Shown here: positions 7,460 through 14,935 of the stretch, piece after piece | How the letters are laid out: the number at the start of each line of letters is the position of its first letter | Numbering within the stretch: position 1 is the stretch's first letter | Assembly: GCA_964537685.1 (NCBI GenBank) | Contig: CAZICM010000002.1 | Coordinates: 62,001 to 126,000, forward strand | Reading direction: 5' to 3' | From: CAZICM01 sp964537685 | GTDB taxonomy: Bacteria > Myxococcota_A > Polyangia > Polyangiales > Polyangiaceae | Length of the DNA stretch: 64,000 bases | The notes under the pieces: generated by a model | Seen by the model: the letters and a program-made list of their open reading frames with translations, nothing else | What the model was told of the DNA's origin: nothing | Databases searched by the model: none | Translations under genes and position numbers: made by a program

Positions 7460-8839
7460 ATGAAACAGCGAACCATTGCCGAACCGTACAAAATCAAGAT
7501 GGTCGAGCCGATTAAGCTGACCACGCAACAGTACCGTGAAGAGGCCATTAAAGAGGCCGGGTACAACACCTTTTTGCTGAAGAGCGAAGACGTCTCCATC
7601 GACTTGCTCACAGACTCCGGCACCAGCGCGATGAGCGACAATCAGTGGGCCGGAATGATGCTGGGCGATGAGGCTTACGCAGGCTCGAAGAACTTCTACA
7701 ACCTCGAGCGGGCCGTGCAGGAGATCTATGGCTTCAAATACGTGATTCCGACACATCAGGGGCGCGCCGCGGAACACATCACATCCCAGCTCAGGATTGA
7801 GCGCGGCCAATTCGTTCCGATGAACATGTACTTCACGACGACGCGCGAGCATGCCGAGAGGGCGGGCGGCACGTTCTACGATTGCATTGTCGATGAGGCT
7901 CACGATCCCCAGAGCGAGTTCCCCTTCAAGGGCAACGTCGATATCCGCAAATTGCAGCGGATCATCGATTTCCGCGGGCCTCAGGCCATCGCCTATCTCT
8001 CCATCGCTCCATGCGTAAACATGGCGGGCGGACAGCCTCTGTCGATGCAGAACATCCGCGAGGTCGGCGAGTGGGCGAAGAAATATAAAATTCCCATCAT
8101 CTTCGATGCCACGCGCGCAGTCGAAAATGCCTACTTCATTCAGCAGCGCGAACCCGGCTTCCAGAACCGCTCGGTGCGCTCCATTTTGAAGGAGCTGATG
8201 AGCTATGGAGAAGGCTGCACGGTGTCGTCCAAGAAAGACAACCTCGTGAATATCGGCGGCTTTCTCGCCACGAATAACGAGCATTTTTATAACGAAGCCA
8301 AGGAGATGGTTGTCATCTTCGAGGGTCTTCACACCTACGGCGGCCTCGCCGGGCGCGATATGGAAGCGGTTGCGCGCGGTATTTATGAAATGGTCGACGA
8401 CGCCTACATCGCGAGCCGCGTGCGCCAAGTGGAGTACTTGGGCAACCGGCTCAGGAATGCGGGAGTCCCCATTGTTTTGCCGATCGGCGGCCACGCGGTC
8501 TTTCTCGATGCGCGGCGTTTCTTGCCGCACATCGATGACGATCACTTTCAAGCGCAGAGCCTCGCGGCGCATCTGTACATCGACAGCGGCGTGCGCGGCA
8601 TGGAGCGCGGCCTCGTGAGCGCAGGCCGCGATCCCGTTAGCCGCGATCACCGGCGCCCCAAGTTAAGCCTTGTGCGGCTCACCATTCCGAGGCGCGTCTA
8701 CACCAACCTGCACATGGATGTCGTCGCCGAAAGCTGCATGGCGCTCTACGAGGGGCGCGATAGCATCAAAGGCTTGCGGATGGTCTACGAGCCCGAATCC
8801 CTGCGCTTCTTCCAAGCGCGCTTCGAACTCGTCGACTGA
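7460..8839 (+). CDS. tpl: Tyrosine phenol-lyase (beta-tyrosinase)
   Basis: 459-aa PLP enzyme of the beta-eliminating lyase family, predicted to split L-tyrosine into phenol, pyruvate and ammonia. It is near colinear with Citrobacter tyrosine phenol-lyase as I know it: DLLTDSGTSAMSDNQWAGMM, GDEAYAGSKNFY, PTHQGR and FTTTR near the N-terminus, and the PLP-lysine motif SSKKDNLVNIGGF (lysine about residue 259). The MERG motif (about residues 381-384) has the arginine typical of phenol-lyase; tryptophanase normally has VEIG there. The ATG at 7460 has GGGAG at a suitable distance, while the ATG at 7448 does not. It is monocistronic, between hairpins at 7352 and 8864. No permease is adjacent. Confidence 0.85.
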   Translation: MKQRTIAEPYKIKMVEPIKLTTQQYREEAIKEAGYNTFLLKSEDVSIDLLTDSGTSAMSDNQWAGMMLGDEAYAGSKNFYNLERAVQEIYGFKYVIPTHQGRAAEHITSQLRIERGQFVPMNMYFTTTREHAERAGGTFYDCIVDEAHDPQSEFPFKGNVDIRKLQRIIDFRGPQAIAYLSIAPCVNMAGGQPLSMQNIREVGEWAKKYKIPIIFDATRAVENAYFIQQREPGFQNRSVRSILKELMSYGEGCTVSSKKDNLVNIGGFLATNNEHFYNEAKEMVVIFEGLHTYGGLAGRDMEAVARGIYEMVDDAYIASRVRQVEYLGNRLRNAGVPIVLPIGGHAVFLDARRFLPHIDDDHFQAQSLAAHLYIDSGVRGMERGLVSAGRDPVSRDHRRPKLSLVRLTIPRRVYTNLHMDVVAESCMALYEGRDSIKGLRMVYEPESLRFFQARFELVD

Positions 8840-8863
8840 CACCATTGGACGCTGGCCAGCACG

Positions 8864-8901
8864 TTCAGGGCGCGGTGTGTATTCAAAGCCCGCGCCCTGA
8901 A
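8864..8901 (+). terminator. Terminator-like hairpin after tpl
   Basis: A perfect 12-bp inverted repeat (TTCAGGGCGCGG and CCGCGCCCTGAA) with a 14-nt loop, 25 nt after the lyase stop. It is GC-rich without a T-run, as often seen in myxobacteria. Confidence 0.65.
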
Positions 8902-8945
8902 GGCCAAGTCACTTCAGCAGGCAAATCCCGCTCGCAATTCCAAAC

Positions 8946-9000
8946 AAAAAAATGCGCGCCGCACCAAGGAGATTCCCTCTCCATGGGGCGCAGCGCGCAT
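8946..9000 (-). terminator. Rho-independent terminator of the Roadblock gene at 9034
   Basis: On the minus strand, ATGCGCGCTGCGCC pairs imperfectly (12 of 14) with GGTGCGGCGCGCAT and is followed directly by seven T residues. It lies 33 bp after the stop of the gene at 9034-9423. Confidence 0.75.
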
Positions 9001-9033
9001 GTTTTATCGCTTCGTCACTGCTGAGCGACGAAC

Positions 9034-9423
9034 TCAGGTAGCGGCTCCTGGAAGAGCCGCGAGGAGCGCGCCTTCGTACTTCTTGAGAATGGCGCGCGCC
9101 AGCCCCAAAGTCCCCCGCCTCGTAATGACAAGGCTGACGTAGTGCTCTTTTCCGATCATGCGAACCAAGATGTAGGCCTCACGGGCCGTCACCAGAATGT
9201 CCTCGGTCGAGTCCGCACCGATCCCCAGCAGATCGAGAGCGCGCGTATTGGATTTGACGACCTCCGAGTAACAGGCCGATGCCATGCTCGCATCGAACTT
9301 CGGGTCAATTGAAATGCTTCCGCCTACGGAAAGCCCAGTTTCAATATTCACGTAGTCCGTCGCGATAAACTGCGGGACCTCTTCCATGAACCTCGCGAGG
9401 ATCTCTTCAATCTTCTTGGCCAT
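9034..9423 (-). CDS. Roadblock/LC7-like domain protein (2 of 4)
   Basis: 129-aa paralogue of the protein at 5467-5856. Conserved segments are ETGLSVGGS, SACYSEVVKSN, RALDLLGIG, EDILVTAREAYILVRMIG and a C-terminal LGLARAILKKY helix. The paired Roadblock folds here and at 5467 flank the ATPase/lyase pair. The ATG follows a GGCGGATGG stretch, and a good terminator follows the stop, so it seems to be its own transcript. A role as a small-GTPase partner is inferred from the family only; no MglA-like gene is in the window. Confidence 0.75.
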   Translation of the reverse strand: MAKKIEEILARFMEEVPQFIATDYVNIETGLSVGGSISIDPKFDASMASACYSEVVKSNTRALDLLGIGADSTEDILVTAREAYILVRMIGKEHYVSLVITRRGTLGLARAILKKYEGALLAALPGAAT

Positions 9424-9629
9424 CGTTCACCATCCGCCTTTTAGGCATAGGACTTCTACTTCAAAACAATCTGACGCCTGATGCAGCGCCTTCGCAAAGT
9501 AAAACGGTTCGCCTGTGCCGCCTTCTCGAGCGAGCGAGATTTCTTCTTGTACACCAACACCTAATCCAGCGCGAGATCAACCATGTGATGCGGCTGGGCT
9601 AAAAGCTTGAAAGCGGCTTTTTCGCTTCG

Positions 9630-10004
9630 TCAGCTCAAGCCCACGCGCAGCGCAGGACCAAGAATGCGGCGCAGCGCGGCCATCGCATCGCCGATCTGCG
9701 CTTTGTGCGAGCCCACAGAAGCCAGAAAGAATGTCTCGCCGGCGATTTCAAAACGGCTTGTGTGCAGGCGTTCATTGCCCGTAAGGCTGTCCACCAGCTC
9801 TTTGCGGACAGGCATATTGCTTCCATGAGCGACACCGATCGCTGCGAGAGCTTCACAATCTTCGCCTGTGCCCGCTACGAGCAATCCATCCTGCGTCGCA
9901 AGCGCGAGCGAGCGCATCCGGCCGCGCTCAGCCATCGCATCCAGGTAGAGCCCAGCGGCCTCGTGAGGAACGCTGCTCCGGTTTAAACGCCGTTCGACTC
10001 CCAT
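9630..10004 (-). CDS. Roadblock/LC7-like small protein (3 of 4)
   Basis: 124-aa protein with a Roadblock-like order: a helix (AAGLYLDAMAER), the strand pair RSLALATQDGLLVAGTGED, a helix (CEALAAIGVAHG), strands FEIAGETFFLASVG and a final helix (IGDAMAALRRIL). The ATG has a strong AGGAGG ribosome binding site. It is clearly related to the next gene upstream (10093-10533) and more distantly to 5467 and 9034. The two probably form one unit, 88 bp apart. The function is not known. Confidence 0.7.
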   Translation of the reverse strand: MGVERRLNRSSVPHEAAGLYLDAMAERGRMRSLALATQDGLLVAGTGEDCEALAAIGVAHGSNMPVRKELVDSLTGNERLHTSRFEIAGETFFLASVGSHKAQIGDAMAALRRILGPALRVGLS

Positions 10005-10092
10005 GCTCCAAACCTCCTCTTTACTACGAGAAATCGCACTATAGGCAGCATTGCCAGGAGGGCCAAAAAATGGCCCTCTCGGAACATAGGCT

Positions 10093-10533
10093 TCAGTTCG
10101 TTCCCAGGCGCCGCGCCGACTGCAGAACGGGCGACAGAATGCGTGAAAGCGCCGCCGTCGTTTCCTTCAGGCTCTTCACGCGCGCACCGAGCGAGGCAAT
10201 GCAAAACGTCTCTTCGCCGATCGACAGATGCGAGGCGTAAACGTCATCGCCTTTGGCCACCGCATCGAACATCTCCACGGCAGCGTGCCCTTTGCCATGG
10301 CCATGCGCGCAGGCCGCCCCTAAAGCACCGAGCGCTGCAACCTTGTCGCCCTGCCCGCTGCCAGCCACCAGAAGGCCATCCCGATCGGTAAGGGCCATGG
10401 CACGAATGTTGTTCCGCTCCGCGACTGCCTCGAGATAAAGTCGGGCCGCTTCCGCGGGCATTTCGCTGCGCTTAGCGCGCCGATCAGCCGTCACAACGGG
10501 TCCGCGGCTCTTGCGCCGAATTTTGCTGCTCAT
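10093..10533 (-). CDS. Roadblock/LC7-like small protein (4 of 4)
   Basis: 146-aa protein with a basic N-terminal tail (SSKIRRKSRG) followed by the same fold as its downstream neighbour: AARLYLEAVAERNNIRAMALTDRDG, LLVAGSGQGDKVAALGALGAA, then ETFCIASLGARV and ETTAALSRIL. An ATG at 10533 is chosen. The open frame runs further upstream, but that section is Arg/Cys-rich and unlike the family. The basic tail could contact nucleic acid or membrane; this is inference. It is divergent from ogt. Confidence 0.68.
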   Translation of the reverse strand: MSSKIRRKSRGPVVTADRRAKRSEMPAEAARLYLEAVAERNNIRAMALTDRDGLLVAGSGQGDKVAALGALGAACAHGHGKGHAAVEMFDAVAKGDDVYASHLSIGEETFCIASLGARVKSLKETTAALSRILSPVLQSARRLGTN

Positions 10534-10694
10534 CCCACACCTTGCCTTTCTTCGCCTTCGCCTCTTGTCCTGAGCTTTTGAAATGAAAGAAACGATCGAG
10601 GCAAACCCATTGCCTGCATTCGAGGCAACGGGCCAACAAAGAGGCACGCCGTCCGCTGGACGAGCGAATGGCGGACCTCACAAGGAGCCGTTCA

Positions 10695-11210
10695 ATGAAC
10701 ACCGCGCAGCACACGAGAAAAACTAGGTTTCCCACGGCTTTCGGCCCATGCGAGATCACGTGGAATAGCCGGGGCATCACGCGGGTCGAGCTGCAATCGC
10801 CCAAGAGCGGCGACAGCACGGGCGCAGAAACGCAGCTGCTGCCTCCGTGGATCGAGCAAGCGGCGCGCGCCATTACGCTTCATCTCGAAGGAAATCTTCA
10901 GGATCTATCGGCGCTCAATATCGACATGGAGGGCTTTCCGCCCTTTTTTAAGCGCGTGTACGAAATCGCCCAGACGGTGAAGCCGGGCTCCACCATTTCC
11001 TACGCAGAGATTGCGAAGCGCGCGGGCTCCGAAAAAGCCGTGCGGGCCGTTGGGCAAGCGATGGCCAAAAACCCTCTATGCCTCGTGGTTCCGTGTCATC
11101 GGGTGCTGGCTAAAAACGGCAAGCTCACAGGCTTCTCCGCGCCCGGCGGCGTAGAAACCAAGGCCCGCCTTCTCGCGCTGGAAGCGTCCGCTCAAAGCGC
11201 CGCAGGCTGA
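10695..11210 (+). CDS. ogt: Methylated-DNA--[protein]-cysteine S-methyltransferase
   Basis: 171-aa suicide DNA-repair alkyltransferase that moves methyl groups from O6-methylguanine to its own cysteine. The active site is PCHRV (about residue 133), within NPLCLVVPCHRVLAKNGK. The helix-turn-helix and arginine finger region (ISYAEIAKRAGSEKAVRAVGQAM) precedes it. The length fits the Ogt/MGMT class without an AdaA domain. The ATG at 10695 has AAGGAG 7 nt upstream. Its last 19 bp overlap the 3' end of the convergent citrate synthase gene. Confidence 0.93.
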   Translation: MNTAQHTRKTRFPTAFGPCEITWNSRGITRVELQSPKSGDSTGAETQLLPPWIEQAARAITLHLEGNLQDLSALNIDMEGFPPFFKRVYEIAQTVKPGSTISYAEIAKRAGSEKAVRAVGQAMAKNPLCLVVPCHRVLAKNGKLTGFSAPGGVETKARLLALEASAQSAAG

Positions 11211-12343
11211 ACCGTCCCCAAATATTTCGACGCCGGACGAATCAAACGCCCCACCGCTTTTTGCTCTTGGATATGCGCGCACCAGCCTGCCACGCGCCCA
11301 AGCGCAAACATCGGCGAAAACATCCATCGCCCGAGCCCCAGCGCATCCAGCAGCACCGCCGTGTAGAACTCCACATTGGCGCACAGCGGCCTGTCGGGAT
11401 AGCGGCTTTGGAGCACTTCGGCGGCGGCCTGCTCAACTGCGCGCGCAAGCATCAGGCGGCCTGTTTGAACACCTGACTCCGACAGTTTGACAATGGCCCG
11501 CTCGAGCACCAAAGCCCGGGGATCCCGCACGCGGTAGATGCGGTGCCCCATCCCCATAATGCGCCGCCCCGCAAGCAATTCCGCCTCGATCCAAGCCTTG
11601 GCCTGCCCGGGTGCGCCAACGGCATCCAGCATATCGAGCACCGGCCCCGGCGCGCCTCCATGCAGCGGACCTTTCAGCGCTCCAATTGCCGCAACAACAG
11701 CCGAAATTAAGTCTGAACCGGTCGATGTAACAACCCGGGCGGCAAAGGTCGAAGCATTCATGCCGTGATCGGCCACGGTCACAAGGTAGGTGTTCAAACC
11801 ATCGGCAATCGCCTCAGAAACCGGCGCTCCCTGAAGCATGCGCAAAATATCCGCGGCGTGTCCCAGAGATCGATCGGGAGCCACAAGAGCCTGGCCATTT
11901 TTTATTCGCGCCCAGGCACACGCGAACACAGCCAGCGCCCCCGCCACCGCGGCGGGACGGCCATCCTGCTCCGAATACAGATGAGAGAGCGAAGCCCGGA
12001 GCGCATCCATTCCGTCCGCCAGAAGCAGCGCGTCTCCCAGCGAAGAAAGCCGTTCAAACGCCTTCACCCGGCCCTCTCCAAGCTCAGCCGCGCAAGCTTT
12101 CACCTCTTCTTCCGAAGGCCGCACGCCCATCGCCGCGCGTCCAGCCGTCGACCACAAGAGGACACACATCTCCTCAAATGAAATCCGCCCAGCCAGCGCC
12201 TCAATATCAAAACCCGCCACCTCCAAGTGCCCCCCTTCACCATCCACACAGGACAGCGAAGTCTCCGCTGCCACCACAGCATCCAGCCCGTTCGCGCTCG
12301 GCCTAGGCATCCCCGTGTTCTTTGTTTCGCCCGCAGTCTTCAT
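11192..12343 (-). CDS. Citrate synthase (citrate/2-methylcitrate synthase family)
   Basis: 383-aa enzyme that condenses oxaloacetate with an acyl-CoA. Conserved parts are ADHGMNASTFAARV, the substrate histidine in GPLHGGA (about residue 226), the family signature GMGHRIYRVRDPRA (about 266-279) and the catalytic-acid region NVEFYTAVLLDALG, which has Glu where many citrate synthases have Asp. The tail GWCAHIQEQKA is typical. The ATG at 12343 has AAGGAG upstream. It is divergent from an HTH-citrate synthase fusion, with 36 bp between the starts. Citrate and methylcitrate activity cannot be separated from sequence alone. Confidence 0.85.
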   Translation of the reverse strand: MKTAGETKNTGMPRPSANGLDAVVAAETSLSCVDGEGGHLEVAGFDIEALAGRISFEEMCVLLWSTAGRAAMGVRPSEEEVKACAAELGEGRVKAFERLSSLGDALLLADGMDALRASLSHLYSEQDGRPAAVAGALAVFACAWARIKNGQALVAPDRSLGHAADILRMLQGAPVSEAIADGLNTYLVTVADHGMNASTFAARVVTSTGSDLISAVVAAIGALKGPLHGGAPGPVLDMLDAVGAPGQAKAWIEAELLAGRRIMGMGHRIYRVRDPRALVLERAIVKLSESGVQTGRLMLARAVEQAAAEVLQSRYPDRPLCANVEFYTAVLLDALGLGRWMFSPMFALGRVAGWCAHIQEQKAVGRLIRPASKYLGTVQPAAL

Positions 12344-12379
12344 CGCAAAAGCTCCTTCTGCAGCGTATTGTGGGGTCCG

Positions 12380-13657
12380 ATGAATATTGATCAACGTGGA
12401 TTCAATAATCAATCTATAGAACTCCTAACAGGTGAAGAAGCATGCCGTTTATTAGGCATCAAGCGCCAAACGCTGTACGCCTACGTCAGCCGCGGCCTTC
12501 TCGAAAGCACGCCCAAAGGCGGCCCGACACGCGAGCACTTGTACCGCCGTGAAGACATCGAACGGCTCAAGGCCCGGCACGATGCCCGCAGCGGCCACGG
12601 TGCCGTCGCCGCATCCGCGCTTCGCTGGGGCGAGCCCGTATTGGAATCCGCCATCACAAAAGTCAGCGACGGCGAGCTTCACTACCGCGGCCAATTGGCC
12701 ACTGAACTCGCGCGCCGTCAGACATCTATCGAAGACGCCGCCGCCTTGCTTTGGCAATGCGAGCCCGCCCGCGTACACGGGAAAAGCCCGCTCCGGAGCC
12801 TCCGCCCCGCCCGACTCGCTTCTCTTTTGCCCCCCAGCACGCCCGCGCTATCCGCGCTTCCCCTTCTCGTTACCGCTATCGCCGCCCGCGATCCCGATCG
12901 CTGGCTCAGCGCAGAACACATCGAAATTCCCCGCGCCCGAATGCTTATCCACGGCCTCGCCGCGGGCCTTGGTTTGGGCCTTGATGCCAGCCTGATGTCC
13001 GCCGCGCTCAAGAAAACCACGATCGCCGAAACCGTACTCACCGCCATCGGCGCCCCCATCACAAAAACATCCACCGCACTCATCAACGCGGCCCTCGTAC
13101 TCACCGCCGACCATGAGCTCAACGCTTCCACCTTCGCCGTCCGCGTCACCGCATCCACGGGGGCCGATCTCTACGCCTGTATCAGCACGGGTCTCGCGGC
13201 TGTTTCGGGCCCTAAACACGGCGGCTCCTGCGATCGCATCGAAGCCTTGATCCTCGAATGCGGACGCCCCGAAAACGTGCCCTCCGTCATTCAAGCGCGC
13301 ACCCGCCGGGGCGAAGCCATTCAGGGCTTTGGCCACCCGCTCTATCCCAAAGGCGATCCCCGGGGCGCCTGCCTGCTCAGCATGCTCGAATCCCTCGCTC
13401 CAGCATCGCTCAAAAGCCCCAAACACCTTCGCCTCCGCACTCTCTCGGCCCTCATCTCGGCCATGCGCGAAAGGGGAATGGAAGGCCCGACCATCGATAT
13501 CGGTCTTGTCGCAACCGCCTTCGCCCTCTCCGCCCCGCCTGGCACAGCCGCGGGCCTCTTCGCTGTCGCCCGTTCTGTCGGCTGGATCGCGCATATCTTC
13601 GAGCAGCGCAAAGCCGATTTTTTAATGAGGCCAAGAGCCCGGTACACCGGCCCTTAA
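12380..13657 (+). CDS. HTH domain-citrate synthase fusion protein
   Basis: 425-aa protein. Residues 15-65 form a MerR/excisionase-type winged helix (ACRLLGIKRQTLYAYVSRGLL, REHLYRREDIERLKAR). Residues from about 85 are a citrate synthase domain with ADHELNASTFAVRV, PKHGGS, GFGHPLYPKGDPRG and PTIDIGLVATAF. The histidines and the catalytic Asp are retained, so activity is possible, but the DNA-binding domain points to a metabolite-responsive regulator. Such fusions exist in other proteobacteria. The short divergent spacer suggests that it controls itself and the citrate synthase at 11192. The ATG is preceded by TGGGG; the upstream part of the open frame is antisense to the neighbour. Confidence 0.85.
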   Translation: MNIDQRGFNNQSIELLTGEEACRLLGIKRQTLYAYVSRGLLESTPKGGPTREHLYRREDIERLKARHDARSGHGAVAASALRWGEPVLESAITKVSDGELHYRGQLATELARRQTSIEDAAALLWQCEPARVHGKSPLRSLRPARLASLLPPSTPALSALPLLVTAIAARDPDRWLSAEHIEIPRARMLIHGLAAGLGLGLDASLMSAALKKTTIAETVLTAIGAPITKTSTALINAALVLTADHELNASTFAVRVTASTGADLYACISTGLAAVSGPKHGGSCDRIEALILECGRPENVPSVIQARTRRGEAIQGFGHPLYPKGDPRGACLLSMLESLAPASLKSPKHLRLRTLSALISAMRERGMEGPTIDIGLVATAFALSAPPGTAAGLFAVARSVGWIAHIFEQRKADFLMRPRARYTGP

Positions 13658-13705
13658 GGTCCCAATGCCTTGACCATCCCGCACCCTCACGGATACGAGG
13701 GAACA

Positions 13706-14914
13706 ATGAAATCCTTTGCGAACGGCTTTCGATGGGCGGTCTTCCCCGCCGCGGCGTGGCTATTGTCTGGGCTCATCGGCTGTAGCGACAACGTTGAGAC
13801 GGGCACAACATCGTCCAGCTCAAGCGGCGGCACCTATGTGCCCAAGCCTATCGAATGGACGGCCATCTCTGATTCCGGCGCGCCCTCGCCCAGGCATTTA
13901 CACAGCGCCGTCTGGACCGGTTCCAAAATGATCATTTGGGGTGGATATACCAACGGAATGCCCACGGCCACCTCGGCAGGCGCCATTTACGATCCTGAAA
14001 CGCAAAGCTGGAAGGCCACATCGGAAATGGGCGCTCCCACGGCCCGCCATTCCCACACGGCCGTTTGGACAGGAAGCAAAATGATCGTATGGGGAGGCTA
14101 TAGCAACAATGGCCTCGCCCAAGGAGGCGGCGCCTACGATCCTGAAAGCGATTCCTGGACAGCCCTTCAAACCAGCGGCGAACCCAGCGCCCGCGTCGAC
14201 CACAGTGCCGTATGGACTGGCAAATCGATGATTATATGGGGAGGCCGCAGCGACACCCAGCCCACCAATTCAGGCGCTATTTATTCGCCCGAAAACGACA
14301 CCTGGACGGCCATCAATACCCAAGGCGGCCCTTCACCCCGTTATGCCGCGACATCCGCGTGGACAGGCTCTCAGTGGATGCTCTGGGGAGGCTACGACTT
14401 CTTCGACTGGCAAAACGACGGAGCCGTGTTTGATCCGCAAAAAAATGCCTGGATTCAAAGCATTCCCAGCGCCGGAGCCCCCACACCCCGCCAATCGGCC
14501 GTCGGCGCCTGGGATGGAAGCCATTTTATCGTATGGGGAGGATGGACAGGCGGCCCTTATGAAAACACAGGCGGAATGTGGAACCCCAAAACCACTTCAA
14601 ATAACAACGGATGGACATCCATAACGATGCAAAATGCACCAGCGGCGCGCTCCTTTCATTCGGGCGTGTGGACGGGGCACGAGCTTGTCGTATGGGGAGG
14701 CTGCGGCGGAGATGCGTGCACGGCCTTCTATGGTGACGGCGGACGCTTCGCTCCTAGTGAAACCGGCGGCACATGGACACCTATCGCAGAACAGCCGGCG
14801 CTTCCCCCGCGCCGCAATCATAGCGCCGTTGTTTCCAATACCTTAATATTGATCTGGGGAGGCCGCCTCGGTCTCAGCGAACCCTTGAATTCAGGCGCGA
14901 GTTCTTTGTTTTAG
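13706..14914 (+). CDS. Kelch-repeat lipoprotein
   Basis: 402-aa exported protein: a type II signal peptide ending in LIGC, a Ser/Gly linker (TSSSSSGG), then six to seven repeats of about 50 residues. Each repeat has the form ARHSHTAVWTGSKMIVWGG plus a YDPE block and a trailing tryptophan. This is the Kelch/galactose-oxidase beta-propeller pattern, with the repeats filling the whole mature protein. Surface protein binding is likely but the ligand is unknown. The ATG at 13706 follows GAGGGA. It sits 48 bp after the HTH-citrate synthase and 21 bp before the symporter gene, so co-transcription is possible. Confidence 0.85.
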   Translation: MKSFANGFRWAVFPAAAWLLSGLIGCSDNVETGTTSSSSSGGTYVPKPIEWTAISDSGAPSPRHLHSAVWTGSKMIIWGGYTNGMPTATSAGAIYDPETQSWKATSEMGAPTARHSHTAVWTGSKMIVWGGYSNNGLAQGGGAYDPESDSWTALQTSGEPSARVDHSAVWTGKSMIIWGGRSDTQPTNSGAIYSPENDTWTAINTQGGPSPRYAATSAWTGSQWMLWGGYDFFDWQNDGAVFDPQKNAWIQSIPSAGAPTPRQSAVGAWDGSHFIVWGGWTGGPYENTGGMWNPKTTSNNNGWTSITMQNAPAARSFHSGVWTGHELVVWGGCGGDACTAFYGDGGRFAPSETGGTWTPIAEQPALPPRRNHSAVVSNTLILIWGGRLGLSEPLNSGASSLF

Positions 14915-14935
14915 AGAATTTTGGAGCATAAAAGC

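Noticed and set aside
7328..8650. 440-codon open frame on the minus strand
   Set aside because: It lies antisense to the tyrosine phenol-lyase gene, whose frame has strong family similarity. The antisense product shows no domain and arises from codon bias.
7460..8839. Lyase as a tyrosine ammonia-lyase that would make the PYP chromophore
   Set aside because: The protein is a PLP-dependent beta-eliminating lyase with the SSKKD lysine motif, not an MIO-type ammonia-lyase (no Ala-Ser-Gly triad).
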